This document shows positions 50,715-59,572 of a DNA stretch of 62,998 nt, one piece after another. The notes below the pieces were generated by a model. It was not told the origin of the DNA. It made no database searches and worked only from the letters and a program-made list of their open reading frames with translations. Position 1 is the stretch's first letter, and every line of letters begins with the position of its first letter. A program made the position numbers and the translations under genes. Location of the stretch: positions 1 through 62,998 of the forward strand of contig NZ_CABVGX010000036.1 of assembly GCF_902497625.1 (NCBI RefSeq), given 5' to 3'. Source of the stretch: Pseudomonas fluorescens. Lineage in GTDB: Bacteria > Pseudomonadota > Gammaproteobacteria > Pseudomonadales > Pseudomonadaceae.

Positions 50715-51104
50715 TCAAGTCTTCTTCTTATAGGCGATGCAATCGATCTCGACCTTGCAATCCACCATCATGCTCGCCTGCACACACGCGCGCGCCGGGG
50801 CATGCTCACTTTTGAAGTACTCGGAAAAGACCTTGTTGAAACTGGTGAAATCTCGCGGGTCCTCCAACCACACGCCCGCACGCACTACGTCCTCCAGGCC
50901 ATAACCGGCCTCTTCGAGAATCGCGATCAGGTTCTTCATGGCCTGGTGGGTCTGCTCGACGATGCCACCCGTAATGATCTCGCCGTCCACCGCCGGCACC
51001 TGTCCCGAAACGTGTAGCCAGCCATCGGCTTCAACGGCTCGGGCGAAAGGGCGAGGCTGACCGCCAGCGGCGGTGCTGCCAGTGCCGTAACGAGTAATGC
51101 TCAT
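50715..51104 (-). CDS. RidA/YjgF-family enamine-imine deaminase (ABC cluster)
   Basis: A 129-residue RidA-like protein. It has GWLHVSGQVPA, EQTHQAMKNLIAILEEAGYGLEDVVRAGVWLEDP and the C-terminal ARACVQASMMVDCKVEIDCIAY, where the Arg of PARACV is the carboxylate-binding residue of active RidA proteins. AGGAGA eight bases upstream decides ATG 51104. It follows the ABC ATPase gene by 39 bp. RidA hydrolyses 2-aminoacrylate made by PLP dehydratases, which fits the D-amino acid enzyme in the same cluster. Confidence 0.88.
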   Translation of the reverse strand: MSITRYGTGSTAAGGQPRPFARAVEADGWLHVSGQVPAVDGEIITGGIVEQTHQAMKNLIAILEEAGYGLEDVVRAGVWLEDPRDFTSFNKVFSEYFKSEHAPARACVQASMMVDCKVEIDCIAYKKKT

Positions 51105-51143
51105 GAGTGTTTCTCCTGATGTAAAAATGAAATTTTGTGGCAT

Positions 51144-51935
51144 TCAGAACCGCGTGTTTTTCAGAAACTCGGCCAGACGCGGCGACTGCGGGCGCTCGAA
51201 CAGTTCCTTGGGCGGCCCCTGTTCCTCAATCCGGCCCTGATTCATGAATACGATCTTGTCCGAGACTTCGAAAGCGAAGCGCATTTCGTGAGTCACCAGC
51301 AGCATGGTCATGCCTTCATCGGCGAGGCCTTTGATCACGTTCAACACCTCCGCCACCAACTCCGGATCCAGCGCCGAGGTCACTTCGTCGAACAGCATCA
51401 AACTGGGGTTCATCGCAATCGCCCGGGCAATCGCCACGCGCTGCTGCTGACCGCCGGACAACTGCCCCGGAAAGTGATCGCGGCGCTCCAGCAAACCCAC
51501 GCGTTCCAACCATTTCTCGGCCAGCGCAACCGCTTCGTCCTTGGGCATTTTTTTCACCTTCAGCAAGCCGAGGGTGACGTTCTGCAACGCGCTGAGGTGC
51601 GGGAACAGGTTGAATTGCTGGAACGCCATGCCGGTCATTGCGCGATGGCGGGCGATGACTTTTTCCGCATGCCGTACACGCTTGCCGCCGACTTCGTCAT
51701 AGCCGATCGACTCGCCGTCCAGCAGGATCTGCCCGCCCTGGAACTCTTCGAGCATGTTCACGCACCGCAGCAATGTGGTCTTGCCCGAGCCGCTGGAGCC
51801 GATCAGCGTGACGACATTGCCGCGCTGCATGGTCAGGTCGACGCCCTTGAGCACTTCGAGTTGACCGTATTTTTTATGCAACCCGCGAATGTCCAGCAAG
51901 GGCTGAGCGCTGGCGATAGTGGTAGGTTGAGTCAT
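51144..51935 (-). CDS. Polar amino acid ABC transporter ATPase
   Basis: A 263-residue ABC ATPase of the GlnQ/HisP type. Walker A GSSGSGKTT is near residue 45, signature LSGGQQQRVAIARA near 160, Walker B LMLFDEVTSALDPE near 180 and the H-loop VTHEM near 210. Its start overlaps the stop of the upstream permease gene by four bases. With two permeases and a binding protein it forms a complete importer for an amino acid, possibly a D-amino acid. Confidence 0.93.
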   Translation of the reverse strand: MTQPTTIASAQPLLDIRGLHKKYGQLEVLKGVDLTMQRGNVVTLIGSSGSGKTTLLRCVNMLEEFQGGQILLDGESIGYDEVGGKRVRHAEKVIARHRAMTGMAFQQFNLFPHLSALQNVTLGLLKVKKMPKDEAVALAEKWLERVGLLERRDHFPGQLSGGQQQRVAIARAIAMNPSLMLFDEVTSALDPELVAEVLNVIKGLADEGMTMLLVTHEMRFAFEVSDKIVFMNQGRIEEQGPPKELFERPQSPRLAEFLKNTRF

Positions 51936-52594
51936 GGCAAGGCCACCCGCTTTTCAATGTGCCGGCCGAGTAATTCGATGGCGTAGTTGATGACGAAAAA
52001 GAGCAATCCGGCGAACAGGTAAAACTCCAGGGTCATGAAGGTGCGGGCGATGATTTGCTGCGTACTCAGCAGCAATTCGGCCACGCCGATCACCGACAAC
52101 AGCGTCGAGGCCTTGACGATCTCGGTCGACGAGTTGACCCAGGTCGGCAGAATCTGCCGCAGCGCCTGAGGCAACAACACGTAGCCGAGGGATTGATAAA
52201 ATGTCAGGCCAATCGCCTTGCTCGCCTCCATCTGGCCACTGGGCAAGGCTTGCAGCGCACCGCGCACAATCTCGGCAACGTGCGAGCCGCAAAACAGCGT
52301 CAACCCCAGGGCCCCGGCCTGAAATGCGCTGATCTGCCAACCCAGTGCCGGCGCCATGTAAAAGCAGGCCAGCACCAGCACGAAGACTGGCGTGCCGCGA
52401 ATGATGTCGACGTATAAACGGAACGGCGCACGCATCCAGAATGTGCCGTAGGTCAGCACCAGTCCGGTGACGATGCCGAGCATCGTACCGAGCAAAATCG
52501 CCAGCGCCGAGACCTGCACGCTGGTCAGAAAGCCTTGCCAGAGGACTTCCCGCGCCACCCATAACTCATGTAACCAACTGGGGGATTCGTACAT
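51932..52594 (-). CDS. Amino acid ABC transporter permease (second)
   Basis: A 220-residue inner-membrane permease of the His/Glu/Gln family with about five membrane segments. The EAA loop is SGQMEASKAIGLTFYQSLGYVLLPQALRQILP (about residues 125-155). It follows the first permease by nine bases and overlaps the ATPase gene by four bases. Confidence 0.92.
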   Translation of the reverse strand: MYESPSWLHELWVAREVLWQGFLTSVQVSALAILLGTMLGIVTGLVLTYGTFWMRAPFRLYVDIIRGTPVFVLVLACFYMAPALGWQISAFQAGALGLTLFCGSHVAEIVRGALQALPSGQMEASKAIGLTFYQSLGYVLLPQALRQILPTWVNSSTEIVKASTLLSVIGVAELLLSTQQIIARTFMTLEFYLFAGLLFFVINYAIELLGRHIEKRVALP

Positions 52595-52603
52595 GGTGGC
52601 CTC

Positions 52604-53266
52604 CTATCGGCGTATCGCCAGACGCTGCTCGAGGTAACGCAGCAGCATGGCAATGAGGTAACAGGCCGCAACATAGAGCGCGGTCGCCACCATCCAGGTT
52701 TCAATCACCCGGTAGCTTTCGACGTTGATCTTGCGCGCGTAATAGGTCAGCTCCGGCACGGCAATCGCCGCCGCCAGCGAGGTGTCCTTGAACAGCGAAA
52801 TGAAGTTGTTGGATAACGCCGGCAGCACGTTTCGCAGCATCACCGGCACGGTGACGTACGCCTTGACCTGCCACTCGCCGAGACCGATCGCCAGGCCGGC
52901 TTCCCGCTGGCCCTTGGGAATGCTCAGCAAACCGCCGCGGAACACTTCGGTCAGATAAGCACCGGCGTACAGCGACAGGGTGATGATGAACGACGGAATC
53001 TTGTCCAGACGAATGCCCAGGCTCGGCAGCGCGAAGTAGATCAACAGAATCAACACCAGAATCGGCGTGTTCCGCACCACCGTGACATACACCGACGCCA
53101 GCACCCGCAACGCGCGATGCTTGGACAACAAGGCAAACGCCATCAGCAGGCCGATCACGCAGCCGATGGCGATCGACACCAGTGCCAGTTGCAAGCCCAG
53201 ACCGAGCCCCACCAGCAAGGTGTCGAAATCGCGCCACACGGCGGCAAAATTCAACTGATAGTTCAT
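52604..53266 (-). CDS. Amino acid ABC transporter permease (first)
   Basis: A 220-residue permease of the same family. The EAA loop is KGQREAGLAIGLGEWQVKAYVTVPVMLRNVLP (about residues 120-150), with membrane segments on both sides. It begins 52 bp after the binding-protein gene. With the neighbouring permease it should form the heterodimeric channel. Confidence 0.92.
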   Translation of the reverse strand: MNYQLNFAAVWRDFDTLLVGLGLGLQLALVSIAIGCVIGLLMAFALLSKHRALRVLASVYVTVVRNTPILVLILLIYFALPSLGIRLDKIPSFIITLSLYAGAYLTEVFRGGLLSIPKGQREAGLAIGLGEWQVKAYVTVPVMLRNVLPALSNNFISLFKDTSLAAAIAVPELTYYARKINVESYRVIETWMVATALYVAACYLIAMLLRYLEQRLAIRR

Positions 53267-53318
53267 GGTCAGCAGTACCTTGAACAGGGCGCATCAGCCG
53301 CGCCCTGCCCTCACGGGA

Positions 53319-54167
53319 TCATTTGAATTCGGCAGGGAAGCCAATGGCCGGGGTCGGCAGATCGACGCCAAACCATTGTTTGAACGACGCCGAGTAGGTC
53401 GGGAATTCAACGCCGGTCATGGCCTCGTGCAGTGCCGTGTTGACGAAGTTCAGCCAGTCCTGATCGCCACGTTTGACCGCGCAGGCGTAAGTCTGCGGGC
53501 TCCAGGCATAAGCCGGGCTGCGATAACGACCCGGATTCTGCACCATCAGGTATTTCACCGACGACTGATCTGTCGCCGCTGCATCCGCGCGCCCCGAGTT
53601 CACCGCCTGATACATCAGGTCGACGCTGTCGTATTGATCGACCTTGGCCTTGGGCAGCGCCTGGTGCACCAGTTCTTCGGCGTACACGTTCTGCAGCACC
53701 GCCACGGTCACGCTGTCATCGCCAGCCTTGAGGTCTTCGATTTCCTTGTACTTGCTGTTCGCCGGCAGCAGCAGGCCAACGCCTTCGCGGTAGTACGGCA
53801 GCGTGAACGCCACCTGCTGCGCGCGACTGGCGGTCACCGTGATGAACTGGCAGCTCATGTCGACCTTGTCGGTCAGCAGATTGGGAATCCGCGCATCGGA
53901 CGACTGCACCACGAATTCGACTTTTTCCGGGTCGTTGAACAACCCCTTCGCAACGATGCGGCCAATATCGATATCGAAGCCCTGCAACTTGCCATCCGCT
54001 CCCTGGAAGTGCCACGGCGCGTTGGTGCTGCCCGTGCCGACAATCAATTTCCCGCGGGCCAGAACGCTGTCGAGCTTGCTGTCTGCCGCTTGCGCGACAC
54101 CTACAGCAGCCGCAGTGGTCGCGAATACAAGTACACACGCTTTTAACAAAGAAGGACGGCGATGCAT
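53319..54167 (-). CDS. Amino acid ABC transporter periplasmic binding protein
   Basis: A 282-residue periplasmic binding protein (family 3). A signal peptide covers residues 1-27, cleaved after GVAQA. The mature part has GKLIVGTGSTNAPWHFQGADGKLQGFDIDIGRIVAKGLF and the domain hinge SRAQQVAFTLPYYREGVGLL. It is the first gene of the leftward transporter set. The ligand is unknown; the enzyme context suggests a D- or beta-hydroxy amino acid. Confidence 0.92.
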   Translation of the reverse strand: MHRRPSLLKACVLVFATTAAAVGVAQAADSKLDSVLARGKLIVGTGSTNAPWHFQGADGKLQGFDIDIGRIVAKGLFNDPEKVEFVVQSSDARIPNLLTDKVDMSCQFITVTASRAQQVAFTLPYYREGVGLLLPANSKYKEIEDLKAGDDSVTVAVLQNVYAEELVHQALPKAKVDQYDSVDLMYQAVNSGRADAAATDQSSVKYLMVQNPGRYRSPAYAWSPQTYACAVKRGDQDWLNFVNTALHEAMTGVEFPTYSASFKQWFGVDLPTPAIGFPAEFK

Positions 54168-54411
54168 GGCAAGTACTCCAGGGTCATGTTTATTCCGCTA
54201 TACCGGACATTGGTATGTAACAACGGAATAGACAGCAGAAAGTGTGCCACAGGATGCGGCTGTCCTGAAGGAGAATTTGAAATGTGTTTTGAATCAGGGG
54301 GATGGGGAGAATTGCCGTTTTAGTCAACGGCAATTGAAATCATCAGACGCTACCGATGGCTACAGATGGCGGGTACCAGGTTCACATTTGGTGCGCAGTC
54401 CGGGTATTGCA

Positions 54412-55012
54412 CCTGGGCGCGTACATCCACGCGGGCTGGCTGATACACCGAAACGCCTGCATCGCGGGCAAGCCACGCTCCCACAGGGGGTGATGTCGAT
54501 CATCCAACCTATACATCCCCCTTAATCCACTGTGGGAGCGTGGCTTGCCCGCGATGGCATCAACGCGGTCTGGCTGATACACCGAAGCGCCTGCATCGCG
54601 GGCAAGCCACGCTCCCACAGGAGGTGATGTCGATTACCCAACCTATACATCGCCGCAGATCCACTGTGGGAGCGTGGCTTGCCCGCGATGGCATCAACGC
54701 GGTCTGACTGATACATCGAAACGCCTGCATCGCGGGCAAGCCACGCTCCCACAGGGGGGGATGTCGATCAACCAACCTATGCATCGCCGCAGATCCAGTG
54801 TGGGAGCGTGGCTTGCCCGCGATGGCATCAACGCGGTCTGGCTGATACATCGAAGCGCCTGCATCGCGGGCAAGCCACGCTCCCACAGGGGGGTGATGTC
54901 GATCAACCAACCTATGCATCGCCGCAGATCCACTGTGGGAGCTGTCGATCACACAACCTATGCATCACCCCGGATCCACTGTGGGAGCGTGGCTTGCCCG
55001 CGAAGAGCCTGG
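54412..55012. repeat. REP array with a 134-bp period
   Basis: Repeated units begin at TGTGGGAGCG 54531, 54665, 54799 and 54934 (periods 134, 134 and 135 bp), with a diverged partial unit at 54412-54530. Each full unit contains two inverted REP cores around about 45 bp of GATGGCATCAACGCGGTCTG-type filler, followed by about 50 bp of constant linker (TGATGTCGAT...CCGCAGATCCA). The unit at 54934 has lost about 88 internal bp, so the next REP begins at 54980. There is no gene inside. It lies between the transporter binding-protein gene and the terC stop codon. Confidence 0.92.
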
Positions 55013-55026
55013 TGCAGCGGGCGAGA

Positions 55027-56586
55027 TTATCCGCCGATCCGCGTCAGAAATACCCGCGTCACCCGCCGCTCCTCTACCGCCACCACGGTCAGCCGCCAGC
55101 CTTCCCATTCCGGACTGTCACCGATCATCGGCAAGCGATCCAGCAGGCTCACCACTAATCCAGCCAGGGTTTGGTAATCCTCGGTGGGCTGCGCCGCGAA
55201 CCCGGTTCGCTGGCGCACGCGCATCAGGTTCAAAGCGCCGCTGACGATGAACCCGCCCTGCTCCTCGACGACGTCCGGGCCTTCGATTTCGCTGGCATCG
55301 GGCAACTCGCCGGCGATCGACTCAAGGATGTCGGTCATGGTCAGCACACCGACAAAGTCGCCGAATTCGTTGACCACGAATGCAATGTGCGTCGAGGCTT
55401 TGCGCATTTGCTCCAACGCATTGAGAATCGAATAGCTGTCCAGCAGATTGATGGCCTGACGCGCCAGATGCTCAAGGCTCGGCTCGTTACCCGCGAGGTA
55501 CTCCTTCAACAGCTCCTTTTTATGCACGAAGCCCAGCGGCTCATCCACAGCACCGTTGCGAATCAATGGCAACCGCGAGTAGGACGAATGCATAAGCCGC
55601 GTACGAATGGTCTCGGCATCGTCAGCGAGGTCGATGAGATCGACGTCGGCGCGCACGGTCATCAGTGTGCGGATCGGACGCTCGGCCAGTTGCAGAACGC
55701 CGCTGATCATGACTCGCTCGCGACGGTCGAACAGCTCTTCGCTCGGCGTTTCACCGTTGTCCAGCAAGTCGGCAATTTCTTCGCCGACTTCTTCCGCCGC
55801 CACTTTGCGACCGCCCAGTAAACGCAACACGGCGTGGGCGGTCCGTTCGCGCATCGGGCGCAAGCCTTGCGCTGACTTCTTGCGCCGCGCCCGGGCAATC
55901 TGGTTGAAGACCTCGATCAGGATCGAGAAGCCGATGGCCGCGTACAAGTAACCTTTCGGAATGTGGAAGCCCAAACCCTCGGCGGTCAGCGCGAAGCCGA
56001 TCATCATCAAAAAGCCCAGGCACAGCATGATCACCGTCGGGTGCGCATTGACGAAGCGGGTCAGCGGCTTACTGGCAACGATCATCAGACCAATGGAAAT
56101 GATCACCGCGATCATCATGATCGCCAGTTCATCGACCATGCCCACGGCGGTAATCACCGCATCGAGCGAGAACACCGCGTCGAGCACGACGATCTGCGCA
56201 ACGATCGGCCAGAACAACGCGTAGGTGGTGTTGGACGAGCGTTCGCCGACATGCCCTTCAAGCCGCTCATGCAGTTCCATGGTGGCCTTGAACAACAGGA
56301 ACACTCCGCCGAACAACATGATCAGGTCTCGTCCGGAGAAGCTCTTGTCGAACACCTCGAACAGCGGCTGAGTCAACGTCACCAGCCAGGAAATACTGGC
56401 CAGCAGGCCCAGGCGCATCAGCAGCGCCAGCGACAGGCCGATCAAACGCGCCCGGTCACGCTGCTCGGGTGGCAGCTTGTCCGCAAGAATCGCGATGAAC
56501 ACCAGGTTATCGATGCCGAGCACCAGCTCCAGCACGATCAATGTCAGCAAGCCCAGCCACGCGGTGGGATCAGCAATCCATTCCAT
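55027..56586 (-). CDS. TerC-family membrane protein with CBS and CorC/HlyC domains
   Basis: A 519-residue inner-membrane protein (YoaE/YegH-like). Residues 1-235 are a TerC domain of about seven membrane segments, with the conserved GIDN (LELVLGIDNLVFIAIL, residue 24) and LDAVFSLDAVITAVGM. Residues about 300-415 hold paired CBS domains, and about 430-515 a CorC/HlyC transporter-associated domain (VSGALNLMRV...TLAGLVVSLLDRLP). TerC proteins handle metal ions, including manganese in some bacteria. ATG 56586 starts MEWIADPTAWLGLLTLIV. It ends next to the REP array. Confidence 0.9.
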   Translation of the reverse strand: MEWIADPTAWLGLLTLIVLELVLGIDNLVFIAILADKLPPEQRDRARLIGLSLALLMRLGLLASISWLVTLTQPLFEVFDKSFSGRDLIMLFGGVFLLFKATMELHERLEGHVGERSSNTTYALFWPIVAQIVVLDAVFSLDAVITAVGMVDELAIMMIAVIISIGLMIVASKPLTRFVNAHPTVIMLCLGFLMMIGFALTAEGLGFHIPKGYLYAAIGFSILIEVFNQIARARRKKSAQGLRPMRERTAHAVLRLLGGRKVAAEEVGEEIADLLDNGETPSEELFDRRERVMISGVLQLAERPIRTLMTVRADVDLIDLADDAETIRTRLMHSSYSRLPLIRNGAVDEPLGFVHKKELLKEYLAGNEPSLEHLARQAINLLDSYSILNALEQMRKASTHIAFVVNEFGDFVGVLTMTDILESIAGELPDASEIEGPDVVEEQGGFIVSGALNLMRVRQRTGFAAQPTEDYQTLAGLVVSLLDRLPMIGDSPEWEGWRLTVVAVEERRVTRVFLTRIGG

Positions 56587-56965
56587 AAAAATATCTCGAT
56601 CTCTTCAGTGAATTCAGAATGCCGGGCACGGCAAGGCGCGGCTCAAAGGCCGTGGAGTTGCAATGGCAGAACGATTCGGAAAGCGCAAGACCGGGTGTTT
56701 CGTGTGCGGTGAGGCAGCGCGTTTGTGCGGGAACAAAGAGAAACCGGGAGGTTCCAGGAGGGCGTTCATGCAAATCCAGAAAGGAAAAAGGCCTTGAAGA
56801 ATACATTCAGCAGCGACTTTTCCTACAGCAGGAATTCATTACAAAATCTGTATAAACCCAGTCACACCTGATACAAAACGGTAGAAGCAAAGCTTGCTCG
56901 CGAATGCCACACCACCGTCCGAGGTCCGTTCACCGGCAGCTTGCTCCGCGTTGCCCGACGAAACT
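56587..56965. other. Intergenic region, terC promoter side
   Basis: About 380 bp without a convincing gene lie between the LysR stop and the TerC start. It contains a single degenerate REP at 56881-56904 (GTAGAAGCAAAGCTTGCTCG) and an AT-rich stretch near 56830-56870. Short open frames here lack ribosome sites. Confidence 0.6.
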
Positions 56966-57835
56966 TCAAGACACCTGCCGCACCCGCTCGACATACCGCA
57001 CCACCGCCGCCGACTTTTCAAACCGCCGATAGACCAGCGACAACCATGAACTCGCTTCACACCCCTTGATTGGCCGGTACACCACACCCGGCAACCCCAC
57101 ATGCCCGACCACCGATTCCGGCACCACCGCCACGCCCTGTCCCAGTGACACCAGGGCCAGCACCGCCACCAGTCCACCTGGTTGAGGGCCGAGCCTGGGC
57201 GAGAATCCACCCTCGGCAGCCACCTGCAGGGTGCCGCTGATCTGCTCCGGGAGGATGAACATCTCACCCTGCAAATGCTCGGGATTGATGTCTGGCAAAC
57301 GGCATAGCCATGACTGCGCGGACAACGCGAGGACAAACCCTTCCGCGTCCAGGCGAATCGCATCGAGCCCATCGGGCAGGTTCATGGGCGAGCGCACGTA
57401 ACCGATATCAAAACGGCCCTCCAGCACCAACGTCGGCAAACTGAGCATGGGGTTTTCACGCACGTTCAGGCTGACGTCCGGGCATTCGCGGCTGAACGCC
57501 TGCACCTGCTTTTGCAAAAGTCCAGAGTAAACCGCCGAGGCGACGTAGCCCAATTCGATGTGGCCAATGTCGCCGCGTCCTGCACGTTGCGCATTGCGTT
57601 GCGCCGACTCGAACTGGCGAACGGTGGCTTCAGCCTCGATCACCAGCGCAGCGCCCGCTTCGGTCAGGCTGACTTCTCGGGTCTGACGCACGAACAGCCG
57701 CGTGCCGAGTTCGCTTTCCATGTCCTGAATCTGCCGCGTCAGGGTCGGTGGCGCGATACCGAGTTGCTCGGCGGCACGGGTGAAGTTGCCTTGACGGGCA
57801 ACGGCCAGAAAGTAGCGAAAGTGGCGAATATCCAT
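56966..57835 (-). CDS. LysR-family regulator
   Basis: A 289-residue LysR protein with the helix-turn-helix at residues 15-50 (GNFTRAAEQLGIAPPTLTRQIQDMESELGTRLF) and an effector domain. It starts MDIRHFRYFLAVARQ at ATG 57835, the standard position. It is divergent from the MFS-poxB pair 155 bp away, so it is their probable regulator. No operator palindrome was obvious to me in the gap, although GGCTAATAATGAGCC at 57873-57887 is suggestive. Confidence 0.87.
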   Translation of the reverse strand: MDIRHFRYFLAVARQGNFTRAAEQLGIAPPTLTRQIQDMESELGTRLFVRQTREVSLTEAGAALVIEAEATVRQFESAQRNAQRAGRGDIGHIELGYVASAVYSGLLQKQVQAFSRECPDVSLNVRENPMLSLPTLVLEGRFDIGYVRSPMNLPDGLDAIRLDAEGFVLALSAQSWLCRLPDINPEHLQGEMFILPEQISGTLQVAAEGGFSPRLGPQPGGLVAVLALVSLGQGVAVVPESVVGHVGLPGVVYRPIKGCEASSWLSLVYRRFEKSAAVVRYVERVRQVS

Positions 57836-57990
57836 CGGTGCATTAGCTCAAAGGTAATGAAGTGCCGATCCGTGGCTAATAATGAGCCTCAGCCGTCGGG
57901 CTAAGCTCATCTTTCACTACAGTAGAGAGCCCCGGTCATGCCCGTCAAACATCTTGATCTTGCCAGTATTGCCCGACAGGCAATCGTCTC

Positions 57991-59559
57991 ATGAACCGGA
58001 TCAGTCCGCGTCTGACCCTGCTGACAGCGTCTGGCGTGTGTTCGCTGATCGTCCTCGACACCAACATCGTCGCCGTCACCTTGCCGACGATCGCTCGTGA
58101 TCTGGGGGCCGATTTTGCTGACATCGAATGGGTCGTGAGTGCCTACATGCTGGCGTTCGCGGCACTGCTGTTGCCCGCTGGAAGCATTGCTGACCGCTTC
58201 GGCCGGCAAAAAACCCTTCTGTGCGGACTCGGCATCTTCATTCTCGCCTCCATCGGCTGTGGCGCCACACCCAACGCGTTGTTCCTCGACATCGCCCGGG
58301 CTATCAAGGGCGTCGGCGCGGCGTTGCTGCTGACCTCGGCGCTCGCTTCCATCGGCCACACTTTTCACGACGAAGTCGAGCGCGCCAAAGCCTGGGCGTT
58401 CTGGGGCGCGTGCATGGGCGTAGCGATGACCGCCGCGCCGACCCTTGGCGGTGTGATCACCGAATACATCGGCTGGCGCTGGATTTTCTACCTTAATCTG
58501 CCTGTCGGGTTGTTTTTGATGGCGATGGTCTGGCGCGCCATCCCGGAATCCCGTGACGAGCAATCCGCACGGCTCGATCCGTGGGGCAGCCTGGCGTTCA
58601 GTGCCAGTCTGTTGTGCCTGATCTGGGGATTGATCGAAGCCAACCGCATCGGCTGGAACAACCCGTTGACTTATGCTCGATTGCTCGGCGGCGCCGTATT
58701 GCTCGGGCTTTTTGTAATCATTGAACGGCTCCAGCAACGGCCGATGGTCGACCTGGACTTGTTCAAGCACCCGCGTTTTATCGGCGCGCTGCTGGGGATG
58801 TTTGTTTATGCCGGCTGCGCCCAAGTGATGATGACGCTGCTGCCGTTTTACCTGCAAAACGGCCTGGGTTTTTCAGCTATCGCCTCAGGTCTGGGCATGC
58901 TGCCGTTCGCCATCACCATGCTGATTTTCCCGCGCATCGGCGTTCGTCTGGCTCGACGATGCCCACCCGCGACCATTATGGCGATAGGCCTGACGCTGGT
59001 CGGCAGCGGCAACCTGCTCAGCGCCTGGGCGGTGAGCAGTGGCGGCTACCTGGTCTTCGCAGTGGCGATTGCGGTCACGGGCGCCGGTGCCGGCCTGCTC
59101 AATGGCGACACGCAAAAAAACATCATGGCCTGCGTGCCGCGCGAGCGCACGGGCATGGCCTCGGGCATGAGCACCACCATGCGTTTCAGTGCGATCGTCC
59201 TCGCCATCGGCGTCTACGGCGCTTTGCTGGCGAGTCATACCGAGCAACTGCTGCGTGCCAGCTTCTCGGCGCAGGGTGGGCAATGGCTTGGACACACGCA
59301 GGAAATTGCATCACGGGTGGTCGCCGGTGACATGACGGCGGCCGTGAACCTGGTGCCCGAAGCGGCGCGTCCGTTGATTGAGTCTTTGGCCCGCCAGGCC
59401 TTCGTCGGTGGATTCAGCGTGTTGCTGTGGGTCGCGGGTCTGCTGTCTCTAGCGGGCGCGCTGGTGGTCGGCACGTTGATGCGCAAACCGATCCCGGTCA
59501 AATCGCCGGGAGTCATGGACGCCATGCCGCTGTCCCTTGTACCCAAGGACACTCATTAA
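57991..59559 (+). CDS. MFS drug-type exporter, DHA2 (EmrB/QacA) family
   Basis: A 522-residue membrane protein with about 14 hydrophobic segments. The first helix region has DTNIVAVTLPTIARDLGA and motif A is GSIADRFGRQKTL (near residue 65); motif C-like GWRWIFYLNLPVG lies near 165. This is typical of proton-driven multidrug exporters with 14 segments. ATG 57991 is the first Met of the fold. The poxB start lies 13 bp after its stop, so they form one operon. It may export an organic acid or toxin linked to pyruvate metabolism. Confidence 0.88.
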   Translation: MNRISPRLTLLTASGVCSLIVLDTNIVAVTLPTIARDLGADFADIEWVVSAYMLAFAALLLPAGSIADRFGRQKTLLCGLGIFILASIGCGATPNALFLDIARAIKGVGAALLLTSALASIGHTFHDEVERAKAWAFWGACMGVAMTAAPTLGGVITEYIGWRWIFYLNLPVGLFLMAMVWRAIPESRDEQSARLDPWGSLAFSASLLCLIWGLIEANRIGWNNPLTYARLLGGAVLLGLFVIIERLQQRPMVDLDLFKHPRFIGALLGMFVYAGCAQVMMTLLPFYLQNGLGFSAIASGLGMLPFAITMLIFPRIGVRLARRCPPATIMAIGLTLVGSGNLLSAWAVSSGGYLVFAVAIAVTGAGAGLLNGDTQKNIMACVPRERTGMASGMSTTMRFSAIVLAIGVYGALLASHTEQLLRASFSAQGGQWLGHTQEIASRVVAGDMTAAVNLVPEAARPLIESLARQAFVGGFSVLLWVAGLLSLAGALVVGTLMRKPIPVKSPGVMDAMPLSLVPKDTH

Positions 59560-59572
59560 GCGGGAGCACCCC

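Noticed and set aside
54382..54952. Several overlapping 76-167-codon frames in the REP array
   Set aside because: They repeat the REP consensus in translation and have no gene signals.
54412..55012. CRISPR array
   Set aside because: The regular 134-bp period looks array-like, but each unit contains inverted REP cores, the filler is repeated rather than unique, and there are no cas genes.
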